Assembly (NCBI RefSeq): GCF_003003285.1
Contig: NZ_PVTP01000011.1
Location: 79,796-143,795 of the forward strand
Direction of reading: 5' to 3'
Length of the DNA: 64,000 bases
From: Yoonia maritima
GTDB lineage: Bacteria; Pseudomonadota; Alphaproteobacteria; Rhodobacterales; Rhodobacteraceae
A program made the translations under genes and the position numbers. Of this stretch, positions 38,639 through 46,977 are shown piece after piece. Every line of letters starts with the position of its first letter. Positions within the stretch are counted from its first letter, which is position 1. The notes beneath the pieces are model-generated. The model was not told the origin of the DNA. It did not search any database and worked only from the letters and a program-made list of their open reading frames with translations.

Positions 38639-40024
38639 TCAAACTTCGGCGCTGTGCTGTTGGTTTTCGCCTAGGGGCTGGCTTACGCGATCGCCGCTGT
38701 TGGGAAGAGAATCTCTGTTCCACACAACGTCAATAACCGCGCCGCCATCACCAAGCCCTGCCCGGCGGCTGTTGGCGAATGTAAGCTGCGCGCCAGACCG
38801 TTCAAGCAAGGTCTTAGCGATGAAGAGGCCGAGCCCCATACCCTTGTAGCCGGGTCGGTCGCTGAAATCGTCCGAATGCCGCCGTTCACGCACATAGGGA
38901 TCGCCGATACGTCCGATAACAGAACCCGGAAATCCGGGTCCGTCATCGGAAATGCGGACCTTTATATCCGTGTCTGACCAATTGAGATCAACGCTAACCT
39001 CGGCTTGGGAAAAATCCACGGCGTTTTGAATAAGGTTACGCAAACCATGAATAATCTCTGGACGACGCGCAATTGTTGGTTGGGTTTGATCTGCACCGCT
39101 GTCTGCGGTCAGGTGGAATGTGACTTGCTTGCCCCGATCCATGTGTGGCTCAGCGGCTTCGTGCACGATGGCTTCGAGCGGGGCATGTCGGAGATGCAGG
39201 TCGTCTTTTCCTGCCCGCCCCATTGAGTGCAGGATATCGCGGCATCGGTTTGCTTGCTCTCGGATCAGGTTGGCGTCTTCGTATAGATCTGGATGATCAC
39301 CCAATTCTTCCATGAGTTCACTGCTAACCAATTTGATCGTGGCAAGTGGTGTGCCAAGTTCGTGCGCAGCAGCAGCCACAACCCCACCAAGATCGGTTAG
39401 CTTTTGTTCACGTGCGAGCGCCAATTGCGTCGCGACCAATGCTTCACGCATGGCGTGCATTTCGGTTGTGACCTGCCGCGCATAGATCGACAAGAAGACG
39501 ATCCCGATGACAAGCGAAGCCCAAAACCCAAATTGAAAGATCGTGGGAAGCACAAGGGTTGTGCCATCTGACATAATGATTGGCAGGTGAAATTGGCTAA
39601 TAATGCTGATCAGCCCAATCGCGGTCAGGCCAACAAACACGGTGCTACCGCGGTGTAAAACCGTTGCGGCGATTGTAACCGGCGCAAGGACAAGCATCGC
39701 AAAGGGGTTGTTCAATCCACCCGTGATAAACAGCAAAAGCGTGAGTTGGATGAGGTCAAATACAAGCCACAGTGATGCCTCGCGTTCGGATAGCCGTTTG
39801 TTTTCAGGATATGCAAAGCTAGCGATAAGGTTTGCGAGAACCGAAACGCCGACAAGGATAAGCGCGAACTCGAGTTCGATGTTTAACCCGTAAATCAGCG
39901 ATGCCACGAGTATCGCACCTGCTTGCCCAAGTGTGGCAAACCATCGCAGTGTGGTCAGTGTACGTAGGCGTACCCAGTTGCTGCGTTGCTGATCTTGAAA
40001 CATGGTGAATTCTGAAACAGACAT
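38639..40024 (-). CDS. regB: Redox-responsive sensor histidine kinase RegB/PrrB/ActS
   Basis: The start is ATG 40024 (461 residues); the open frame extends to 40153 without homology. Six membrane helices include the quinone-sensing segment ITGGLNNPFAMLVLAPVTIAA. The H box is AAAAHELGTPLATIKLVSSEL, and the redox-active cysteine lies in IREQANRCRDILHSMGR. ATPase motifs include GLRNLIQNAVDFS, ISDDGPGFPG and YKGMGLGLFIAKTLLERSGA. It phosphorylates RegA when the quinone pool is reduced, controlling respiration. It is divergent from senC. Confidence 0.96.
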   Translation of the reverse strand: MSVSEFTMFQDQQRSNWVRLRTLTTLRWFATLGQAGAILVASLIYGLNIELEFALILVGVSVLANLIASFAYPENKRLSEREASLWLVFDLIQLTLLLFITGGLNNPFAMLVLAPVTIAATVLHRGSTVFVGLTAIGLISIISQFHLPIIMSDGTTLVLPTIFQFGFWASLVIGIVFLSIYARQVTTEMHAMREALVATQLALAREQKLTDLGGVVAAAAHELGTPLATIKLVSSELMEELGDHPDLYEDANLIREQANRCRDILHSMGRAGKDDLHLRHAPLEAIVHEAAEPHMDRGKQVTFHLTADSGADQTQPTIARRPEIIHGLRNLIQNAVDFSQAEVSVDLNWSDTDIKVRISDDGPGFPGSVIGRIGDPYVRERRHSDDFSDRPGYKGMGLGLFIAKTLLERSGAQLTFANSRRAGLGDGGAVIDVVWNRDSLPNSGDRVSQPLGENQQHSAEV

Positions 40025-40113
40025 GTGATCGGGTATCCCGTCCGGCAAGGTAACCCATTGATACGCAGCCCTGCATGAGGGATCAATGCGACCGAATGGG
40101 AAAGAGGTTTGTG

Positions 40114-40707
40114 ATGTCGAAATTGATAGCGACGGTTGCCGGATGTACTGCACTGGTAGTTGTGGTCGGGACGTTTGCTGTTACGCAGCTTGCGACCCCA
40201 CCCGATTGTGGGGTGGCGACGGGTGGCGACATTGGTGGTCCGTTCACCTTGGTCAGTGAAACCGGGGCGACGGTCACGGACATTGATATCATAAAAGAAC
40301 CAACGTTAGTATATTTTGGCTACACCTTTTGCCCAGATGTTTGTCCGTTGGACAGCGCAAGAAATGCGGCAGCTATTGATATTTTGGCCGAACAAGGGAT
40401 CAGCGCTACACCTGTCTTTATCTCAATCGACCCACAGCGCGACACCGTTGATATCGTTCGGGACTATGCCGATAATTTCCACCCTAAGATGATCGGGCTT
40501 ACCGGAACACCTGAACAGGTTTCTGCCGCTTCCAAAGCCTATCGGACATTTTTTAAGAAAGAAGATGGCGACCCTGAATATTATCTCGTTCAGCATTCGA
40601 CATCGACTTATCTGATGCTGCCAGATAGTGGGTTTGCGACATATTTTGGCCGAAGCGATAGCCCGGAGCACATCGCAGAGGTAACCGAGTGCATTGTCAC
40701 AGGTTGA
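40114..40707 (+). CDS. senC: SCO1/SenC (PrrC) family copper-binding protein
   Basis: ATG 40114, with AGAGG six bases upstream, gives 197 residues; in-frame ATGs at 40075 and 40096 are less likely. A single N-terminal membrane anchor (LIATVAGCTALVVVVGTFAV) is followed by a thioredoxin-like fold with the copper ligands CPDVC (in YTFCPDVCPLD) and the histidine of LVQHSTSTY. SCO proteins help assemble the CuA site of cytochrome oxidase. It is divergent from regB and 55 bp upstream of regA, the classic RegB/SenC/RegA arrangement. Confidence 0.95.
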   Translation: MSKLIATVAGCTALVVVVGTFAVTQLATPPDCGVATGGDIGGPFTLVSETGATVTDIDIIKEPTLVYFGYTFCPDVCPLDSARNAAAIDILAEQGISATPVFISIDPQRDTVDIVRDYADNFHPKMIGLTGTPEQVSAASKAYRTFFKKEDGDPEYYLVQHSTSTYLMLPDSGFATYFGRSDSPEHIAEVTECIVTG

Positions 40708-40762
40708 CGATAGGGCACATAAATCTACTATTCGTCTACGAACATGCGAGGAATGGACTAAA

Positions 40763-41311
40763 ATGACCGAGCCGTTGGACCTGGGTGACGACAAGAGCCT
40801 TCTTCTTGTTGATGATGACGAGGCGTTTCTGCGTAGGCTTGCAAAAGCTATGGAAAAACGCGGCTTTAAGGTCGAAACAGCGGAATCTGTGGCAGCTGGT
40901 AAGGCAATCGCAACGGCACGTCCGCCGGCGTATGCGGTTGTTGATCTACGGTTAGAAGATGGAAACGGGTTGGATGTGGTCGAAGTTCTTCGCGCCAAAC
41001 GTCCTGAAAGCCGGATTGTCGTACTGACAGGGTATGGGGCGATTGCAACAGCGGTTGCGGCAGTGAAAATCGGTGCGACCGATTACTTGGCAAAGCCTGC
41101 GGATGCGACAGACGTTACGAATGCGTTGCTCGCGGGCAGCGATACGCTGCCACCGCCGCCTGAAAATCCAATGAGCGCGGATCGCGTGCGTTGGGAACAT
41201 ATTCAGCGTGTGTATGAACTATGCGACCGCAACGTGTCAGAAACGGCCCGCCGTCTGTCGATGCATCGCCGAACGTTGCAGCGGATTTTGGCAAAGCGCA
41301 GTCCGCGCTAG
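40763..41311 (+). CDS. regA: Redox response regulator RegA/PrrA/ActR
   Basis: ATG 40763 gives 182 residues, close to the usual 184. The receiver domain has LLLVDDDEAFLRRLAKAM, the phospho-accepting aspartate in AVVDLRLEDGNGLDVVEVL, VLTGYGAIATAV and the lysine in DYLAKPADA. After a proline linker (TLPPPPENPMS) comes the very conserved Fis-type helix-turn-helix NVSETARRLSMHRRTLQRIL. RegA activates genes for respiration and energy metabolism when oxygen falls; petABC and cytochrome genes are plausible targets here. It converges on the LysR gene by four bases. Confidence 0.97.
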   Translation: MTEPLDLGDDKSLLLVDDDEAFLRRLAKAMEKRGFKVETAESVAAGKAIATARPPAYAVVDLRLEDGNGLDVVEVLRAKRPESRIVVLTGYGAIATAVAAVKIGATDYLAKPADATDVTNALLAGSDTLPPPPENPMSADRVRWEHIQRVYELCDRNVSETARRLSMHRRTLQRILAKRSPR

Positions 41312-42165
41312 ATCGTTTTCAGAAGCCATGACTTCAAGATTTTGACCCGGTTAGATAGGACGCCGGGATAGTGGGTTATGTAATACCCTAATCCTTCGGG
41401 TTGCGTTTGCGACAGCGCAACGAGCCGCCCAGCGTTTATGTCGTCCACAACCAAGGCGCTGGATGCGACGGTGATGCCGCCACCTGACCGAACGGCTGAT
41501 AGCGCCATACCAAGCGTGGTCACATTGAACGTCTTTTGGGTTTCTCCTATCATTCCGGCTTGGGTGACCCATTTGCGCGCCTCATGGTGATCGTCCTCGA
41601 AAAACCACGGAACGTCGGAACGTGTAAGATTGTCGGGTTCGACCACACCTGGCGCTGCGACTACTGTGTAATCTGCGGCCAATAGGTGTGTTGTTTCAAG
41701 CCCTGCCCATTTTCCATCGCCATAGCGTACACCCAAATCAAACCCGTCACGACGCAGATCAACGAGCTTGTTACTGGGTACAATCGACAAGGCGATTTTC
41801 GGGTATTTCGCCCAGAATTGCGATATGCGCGGCATAAGCCAGTTCTCTGCGAAATTGTGGGTTACTGTAACAGACAACGGACGCGTTTCGGCATCGTCAC
41901 GTACTGATTTTACCCCGGATATGATTTGTCCGAACCCATCAGAAAGCGTATCCGCCAACCGCGCGCCTGCGTCGGTTAGGGCAACGCCACGACCCTGACG
42001 TACCAGCAAAGTGGTGCGCAATTCAGCCTCGACCGCACGAACATGTTGCGCGATTGCAGCATGTGTCACGTTCAGTTCGCGCGCTGCCTGCGAAAATGAC
42101 CCAGCCCGGGCGGCGCATTCGAACGCCCGCAACGCCGAAAGGGACGGGATTTCACGCCAATCCAT
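41308..42165 (-). CDS. LysR-family (GcvA-like) transcriptional regulator
   Basis: ATG 42165 gives 285 residues; the frame reaches a TTG at 42177. The winged helix at the N-terminus reads IPSLSALRAFECAARAGSFSQAARELNVTHAAIAQHVRAVE, and the effector domain has YGDGKWAGLETTHLLAADYTVVAAPG. The head and the IPSLSALRAFE opening resemble the GcvA subgroup. LysR proteins often regulate the gene transcribed divergently, which here is a tiny ORF of 53 codons 96 bp away. Confidence 0.9.
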   Translation of the reverse strand: MDWREIPSLSALRAFECAARAGSFSQAARELNVTHAAIAQHVRAVEAELRTTLLVRQGRGVALTDAGARLADTLSDGFGQIISGVKSVRDDAETRPLSVTVTHNFAENWLMPRISQFWAKYPKIALSIVPSNKLVDLRRDGFDLGVRYGDGKWAGLETTHLLAADYTVVAAPGVVEPDNLTRSDVPWFFEDDHHEARKWVTQAGMIGETQKTFNVTTLGMALSAVRSGGGITVASSALVVDDINAGRLVALSQTQPEGLGYYITHYPGVLSNRVKILKSWLLKTI

Positions 42166-42261
42166 ATGAAAGCTCAACTAACATAATGGAAATCTTACAG
42201 AGTCGCTTTGACTAAGCAATCCTTTTATTTGTTGGTTATCAACATAGAGAAAGGAATAGTC

Positions 42262-42423
42262 ATGCTTACAATATTCGCCGATAGTTTTTTGACCGCTACC
42301 CGTAACGAAAAGTGGAAATCACCGGACCATTGGTCGCATGATGGACGCAAATTGAAGGGCTACGAAGCTGAACGCGTAGAGGCAGAACGCCGTCAGCGCG
42401 CTAAGGTTGGTGGTGTAAAGTGA
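42262..42423 (+). CDS. Small basic protein of unknown function
   Basis: 53 residues starting MLTIFADSFLTATRNEKWKSP, with AAAGGA before ATG 42262. After a short hydrophobic start the rest is strongly charged (RKLKGYEAERVEAERRQRAKVGG), probably a helix. I do not recognise the family. It is divergent from a LysR regulator, which makes it the likely regulated target. The coding case rests on the ribosome site, the position and the absence of any other explanation, so it is moderate. Confidence 0.6.
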   Translation: MLTIFADSFLTATRNEKWKSPDHWSHDGRKLKGYEAERVEAERRQRAKVGGVK

Positions 42424-42439
42424 ACATTATACTACTGCT

Positions 42440-42471
42440 AGGGGCGCGCTTTATCCGAAGCGCCCGCCCCT
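42440..42471 (+). terminator. Stable GC hairpin after the small gene, without a T-tract
   Basis: AGGGGCG-CGCT pairs with AGCG-CGCCCCT around an eight-base loop, with two extra C residues bulged. It starts 17 bases after the stop of the 53-codon gene. No run of T follows, so it may stabilise the mRNA end or act as a weak terminator. Confidence 0.4.
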
Positions 42472-42596
42472 GCGATCTTATGCTGCATCGATAGCAAAAA
42501 GTTTTGCCTTTACGGTTGGTCTGGACGGTTGCCTACACTACATCAGCAATAGACTGGGGCAGCGGTCATTTGATCCGATCGAAAAGGAAAACGATC

Positions 42597-43022
42597 ATGA
42601 AGAGTATTACAGTTGCAGCGGCGCTTGTCGCATGCGCATCGGCTGCGTCAGCCGAAGGCGATGTTGCAGCAGGTGAAGAGCAATTCAACCGTCAATGCGT
42701 CGCATGTCATGTTGTTCGCAATGATAATGGTGAAGTCTTGGCTGGCCGTACTGCACGTACTGGGCCAAACCTATATGGAATTGAAGGGCGTGTTCTGGGC
42801 TCTGCTGATGGGTTTCGCTATGGTGACGCTATCGTTGATCTAGGCGCGACCGGCGCGACGTGGGATGAAAACACTTTTGTTGCCTATGTCCAAAACCCAA
42901 CTGGGTATCTACGTGAAGCATTGGATGATCGTCGTGCGCGGGGCAAGATGGCGTATCAGGTACGCGACCCACAGCAAGCTGCAGATATATACGCATTTCT
43001 GGCAACTGTTGGTGCCGAGTAA
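42597..43022 (+). CDS. Periplasmic class I cytochrome c
   Basis: ATG 42597 gives 141 residues; the longer frame from 42504 is unsupported. A signal peptide (MKSITVAAALVACASAASAEG) precedes a heme site at C34-V-A-C37-H38. Further motifs are TGPNLYGIEGR, in the conserved proline and glycine region, and RGKMAYQVRDPQQAADIYAFLATVG, where the methionine after RGK is the likely axial ligand. The layout resembles soluble cytochrome c2/c550 electron carriers from the bc1 complex. It may be a RegA-controlled respiratory component. Confidence 0.92.
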   Translation: MKSITVAAALVACASAASAEGDVAAGEEQFNRQCVACHVVRNDNGEVLAGRTARTGPNLYGIEGRVLGSADGFRYGDAIVDLGATGATWDENTFVAYVQNPTGYLREALDDRRARGKMAYQVRDPQQAADIYAFLATVGAE

Positions 43023-43146
43023 CCCTTGGACTAAATTTATGGGCGTCCGGCATAGATCGGGCGGCCTGTGTTTCAGAAACGATTTTGTTTCTAGCCTGTA
43101 AATCATCCCCTCTTGAACCCGCTTGAAAACGGTGAAACCATTGGGG

Positions 43147-44946
43147 ATGGAACATCACATCAAATCTTGGGCCGAAGTTGCCCCCCGTTTGGTCGCTGTC
43201 GCCGCAGGGCGTGCGCATGCTGATCTAGTCATTCGTGGCGGTATATTGGTGAATGTCCAATCCCGCGAAATTCTGGATGGCTGGCAGGTTGCTGTGGCCG
43301 ATGGCCGATTTGCCTATGTTGGGCTAGACGCCAGCCATTGCATTGGTCCGGATACGGAAATCATCGAGGCTGAAGGCCGATATTTGATCCCCGGTCTTTG
43401 TGACGGTCACATGCATATCGAAAGCGGGATGCTAACTCCTGCCGAATTTGCAGCAGCAGTTATTCCGCATGGCACAACGACCATGTTCACCGATCCGCAT
43501 GAGATCGCGAACGTGCTTGGACTGCACGGCGTGCGTATGATGCATGACGAAGCATTGATGCAGCCAGTGAATATCTACACGCAGATGCCGTCTTGTGCGC
43601 CTTCTGCCCCCGGTCTGGAAACCACAGGGTTTGAGATTTCCGCCGATGATGTAGCCGAGGCCATGTCGTGGCCCGGTATTATTGGTCTGGGCGAGATGAT
43701 GAACTTCCCCGGTGTCATCAACGGTGATCCGCAGATGTTGGCAGAGATGGCAGCAACTATGAACGCGGGCAAAACCGTGGGCGGCCACTATGCCAGCCCT
43801 GACAAAGGCAATGCATTTGCGGCCTATGTTGCGGGCGGCGCGGCAGATGATCACGAAGGCACAGCCGAGGCTGACGCGATTGCACGTGTCCGTTTGGGTA
43901 TGAAGTCGATGATGCGACTTGGCTCTGCTTGGTATGACGTCGAAAGCCAGATTACAGCGATCACTGAAAAGGGGCTTGATCCGCGCAACTTTATTCTTTG
44001 CACGGATGACTGCCATTCGGGAACGTTGGTGAATGATGGTCATATGAACCGCGTTGTCCGCCATGCAATTGATTGCGGATGTGATCCGCTGATCGCGCTG
44101 CAAATGGCGACGATCAATACTGCCACTCATTTCGGGTTAGAGCGCGAATTGGGATCAATCGCGCCCGGACGGCGGGCTGATGTGATTTTGACGTCTGATT
44201 TGAAAACCTTGCCAATCGAGCATGTGATTGCCCGTGGTCAGACCGTTGCGATGGATGGCAAGATTACCGTGGATTGCCCGCATTACGATTGGCCCGCTGA
44301 TGCACGTCAAACCGTGAATATGGGCAAGGCGCTGGGCGATGCTGATTTCGCGATCCACGCGCCTGAGGGCGCGAATAGCGTTAAGGTCAAGGTGATCGGC
44401 GTTGTCGAAAATCAAGCCCCGACCGAAGCGCTGACTGCTGAACTTCCTGTCGTTGATGGATTGGTCGAAGGTGAAGGTGATACCTATCAGATTGCGCTGG
44501 TTGAGCGGCATCAGGGTACGGGCAAGGTCGTGAACGGCTTTGTTTCGGGCTTTGGATACACTGGCAAAATGGCGATGGCCTCGACCGTGGCGCATGACAG
44601 CCACCACATGATTGTTGTGGGTACAGATCGTCAAAACATGGCCGCCGCTGCAAACCGTTTGGGTGAAGTCGGCGGAGGCGTGACTGTTTGGAAAGACGGC
44701 AAAGAACTGGCGTTGGTGGAATTGCCTATCGCCGGATTGATGTCAGATAGCCCCGCAGTTGACGTTGCCGCAAAAGCCGACGAAATGGTCGCCGCGATGG
44801 AGGCGTGTGGTTGCACGCTAAATAATGCCTATATGCAGCATTCGCTTTTGGCGCTTGTTGTCATCCCCTCGTTGCGGATTTCTGATCTGGGATTGGTGGA
44901 TGTAGAGAAATTTGAGTTAACAGAACTGTTTGAGGACGACCTATGA
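43147..44946 (+). CDS. ade: Adenine deaminase
   Basis: ATG 43147 gives 599 residues, close to the family norm. Amidohydrolase motifs are LIPGLCDGHMHIESGMLTP (metal histidines), HGTTTMFTDPHEIANVLG, GGHYASPDKG and ILCTDDCHSGTLVNDGHMNRVV. The C-terminal domain includes HHMIVVGTDRQNMAAAANRLGEVGGGV. It converts adenine to hypoxanthine and ammonia. Its last codons overlap amn by four bases, so the two enzymes form a unit: AMP is split to adenine by Amn and the adenine is then deaminated. A TTG at 43123 is an unlikely alternative start. Confidence 0.96.
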   Translation: MEHHIKSWAEVAPRLVAVAAGRAHADLVIRGGILVNVQSREILDGWQVAVADGRFAYVGLDASHCIGPDTEIIEAEGRYLIPGLCDGHMHIESGMLTPAEFAAAVIPHGTTTMFTDPHEIANVLGLHGVRMMHDEALMQPVNIYTQMPSCAPSAPGLETTGFEISADDVAEAMSWPGIIGLGEMMNFPGVINGDPQMLAEMAATMNAGKTVGGHYASPDKGNAFAAYVAGGAADDHEGTAEADAIARVRLGMKSMMRLGSAWYDVESQITAITEKGLDPRNFILCTDDCHSGTLVNDGHMNRVVRHAIDCGCDPLIALQMATINTATHFGLERELGSIAPGRRADVILTSDLKTLPIEHVIARGQTVAMDGKITVDCPHYDWPADARQTVNMGKALGDADFAIHAPEGANSVKVKVIGVVENQAPTEALTAELPVVDGLVEGEGDTYQIALVERHQGTGKVVNGFVSGFGYTGKMAMASTVAHDSHHMIVVGTDRQNMAAAANRLGEVGGGVTVWKDGKELALVELPIAGLMSDSPAVDVAAKADEMVAAMEACGCTLNNAYMQHSLLALVVIPSLRISDLGLVDVEKFELTELFEDDL

Positions 44947-46424
44947 ATGATGAACAACAGGTCATTATCTGGACACCCGATGTGCCCGGACATGAAGCGT
45001 TTACCGACGCAAAAGCCGCAGTAAAGCGGCTACAAGAGATTTATGAAACTGCGGTTTCGTTTCTATCAAAAAGCTTTCAAGACGCTTTGGAACACGGCCA
45101 GCCCGAGGCGCGCGTGCGTGCGTTTTATCCAGAAATTCGTCTGACAACGACGACCCACGCTAAGATGGATAGCCGTCTGTCATTTGGTCATGTGGCTGAA
45201 CCGGGTACATATTCGACAACAGTTACACGCCCTGATCTATTTGCCGCATACTTAGAGCAGCAAATCCAACTGCTGCTAAACAGCCACGGCGTGCCTGTAG
45301 TTATCGGTGCATCCGACACAGTGATGCCCGTGCATTTTGCTGCGGCCAATGATCCAAAGTTGACGGTTCCCCATGATGGGTCGATGGATTTTAACCTGCG
45401 TGACAATTTCGATGTGCCTGACCTAAGCACGACGCATGACGCCATCGTGAATGGCGAAGGTTTCGCATATCCGGACGGTGCGCGTCCGCTTGCCCCGTTT
45501 ACCGCGCAGCGCGTGGATTATTCATTGGCACGTTTGTCGCACTATACTGCGACTGCTGCTGAACATTTCCAAAACCACATCTTATTCACGAACTACCAGT
45601 TCTACGTCGAAGAGTTCGAAAGCTTTGCGCGCCAGATGCTGGCAGATCCTGACAGCGGCTATACAAGCTTTGTCAGCACCGGGAATGTTGAAATCACGGC
45701 GTCCGATGCGCCCCTGCCCGTTCCTGCGAAACTTCCCCAGATGCCAACGTATCATTTGAAGCGAGCGAACGGCAGCGGGATCACGTTGGTGAACATCGGC
45801 GTCGGGCCTTCGAACGCTAAAACGGCCACTGACCACATTGCGGTTCTGCGCCCACATGCGTGGTTGATGGTTGGTCACTGCGCTGGGCTACGTAATTCCC
45901 AACGTTTGGGCGATTTCGTTCTGGCGCACGCGTACCTACGTGAAGATCACGTGCTGGACGATGATCTTCCTGTTTGGGTGCCGATTCCTGCGCTGGCCGA
46001 AATTCAGATTGCGCTTGAAACAGCTGTTGCCGACGTGACCAAGCTTGAAGGTTATGAGCTAAAGCGGATCATGCGGACGGGTACTGTTGCGACTATCGAT
46101 AACAGAAACTGGGAATTGCGTGATCAATCTGGGCCGGTTCAGCGGTTGTCCCAATCGCGTGCGGTTGCACTAGATATGGAAAGCGCGACGATTGCCGCTA
46201 ATGGTTTCCGATTCCGTGTACCCTATGGGACCTTGCTATGCGTCAGTGATAAACCACTTCATGGCGAGCTGAAATTGCCCGGAATGGCGTCAGAATTCTA
46301 TAAAACACAGGTCGCTGCGCACCTTATGATCGGAATCCGTGCCATGGAAAGATTGCGTGAAATGCCCCTTGAACGCATCCATAGCCGCAAATTGCGCAGC
46401 TTTGAGGAGACTGCGTTCCTATAA
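44943..46424 (+). CDS. amn: AMP nucleosidase
   Basis: 493 residues, close to the family norm. The N-terminal Amn-specific domain includes AFTDAKAAVKRLQEIYETAV, FGHVAEPGTYSTTVTRPDLF and HFQNHILFTNYQFYVEEF. The C-terminal phosphorylase-like domain has GITLVNIGVGPSNAKTATDH, HCAGLRNSQRLGDFVLAHAYLREDHVLDD and ALDMESATIAANGFRF. It hydrolyses AMP to adenine and ribose 5-phosphate. It overlaps ade by four bases. Confidence 0.97.
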   Translation: MNDEQQVIIWTPDVPGHEAFTDAKAAVKRLQEIYETAVSFLSKSFQDALEHGQPEARVRAFYPEIRLTTTTHAKMDSRLSFGHVAEPGTYSTTVTRPDLFAAYLEQQIQLLLNSHGVPVVIGASDTVMPVHFAAANDPKLTVPHDGSMDFNLRDNFDVPDLSTTHDAIVNGEGFAYPDGARPLAPFTAQRVDYSLARLSHYTATAAEHFQNHILFTNYQFYVEEFESFARQMLADPDSGYTSFVSTGNVEITASDAPLPVPAKLPQMPTYHLKRANGSGITLVNIGVGPSNAKTATDHIAVLRPHAWLMVGHCAGLRNSQRLGDFVLAHAYLREDHVLDDDLPVWVPIPALAEIQIALETAVADVTKLEGYELKRIMRTGTVATIDNRNWELRDQSGPVQRLSQSRAVALDMESATIAANGFRFRVPYGTLLCVSDKPLHGELKLPGMASEFYKTQVAAHLMIGIRAMERLREMPLERIHSRKLRSFEETAFL

Positions 46425-46480
46425 AACGCTAAAAAACGCGCGAAAAGTCGCTATTTTCACTGAAAATCGAACACTAATCG

Positions 46481-46509
46481 TTGTGGTGTCCTACAACATA
46501 ACGTTAAAT
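46481..46509 (+). promoter_or_regulatory. Putative promoter of the HU gene
   Basis: TTGTGG and TTAAAT are separated by 17 bases and lie 47 bases before the HU start. Both boxes are moderate matches to sigma-70 consensus. This is pattern matching only. Confidence 0.4.
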
Positions 46510-46556
46510 GCGCGGGTAGAGGCCCTATAGTTCGGGCAAATAAGGGAGACCAGAAA

Positions 46557-46847
46557 ATGGCGACTAAACCACTAACTAAAGCGCAACTCGTTGCTGCACT
46601 TGCCGATGAAACTGGCATGGATAAAAAAGCAGCAGGCGCTGCACTGGACGCCGTGACTGGCATCATCACCAAAGAAGTAGCTGGCGGCGGCGCTGTTACT
46701 CTTCCAGGTGTTGGCAAAATCTATTGCCGTGAACGCCCAGAGCGTATGGTTCGCAACCCTGCCACAGGTGAGCAAATCAAAAAAGAAGCCGACAAGGTTG
46801 TCAAAATGACAATCGCAAAAGCGCTGAAAGACAGCGTAAACGGCTAA
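46557..46847 (+). CDS. hup: HU-family nucleoid DNA-binding protein
   Basis: 96 residues. The HU/IHF pattern is clear: LTKAQLVAALADETGMDKKAAGAALDAVTGIIT for the dimer helices, VTLPGVGKIYCRERPERMVRNPATGEQIK for the beta arm with its proline, then VVKMTIAKALKDSVNG. It is a small dimeric nucleoid protein that bends DNA. The typical HU arm sequence GFGTF is replaced by GVGKI here, so it belongs to a divergent HU subgroup. It has its own terminator and probably its own promoter. Confidence 0.93.
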   Translation: MATKPLTKAQLVAALADETGMDKKAAGAALDAVTGIITKEVAGGGAVTLPGVGKIYCRERPERMVRNPATGEQIKKEADKVVKMTIAKALKDSVNG

Positions 46848-46878
46848 GCCATTTGGCCAAGTGCCGAATGCGAGGTTA

Positions 46879-46911
46879 TAAAAGGGTCGCCTGAATGGGC
46901 GGCCCTTTTTT
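46879..46911 (+). terminator. Rho-independent terminator of the HU gene
   Basis: AAAAGGGTCGCC pairs with GGCGGCCCTTTT around a short loop, with one G-T pair, and ends in six T residues. It lies 32 bases after the HU stop. Confidence 0.85.
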
Positions 46912-46977
46912 GTTCAAAAGTTTCGACGGAAATTGTGGCTGTATACGTATCATGCTTCGAATATCGGAGAACAACAG

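Noticed and set aside
43432..44130. Long antisense open frame within ade (232 codons)
   Set aside because: It is a shadow of the adenine deaminase coding pattern with no ribosome site and no recognisable protein features.
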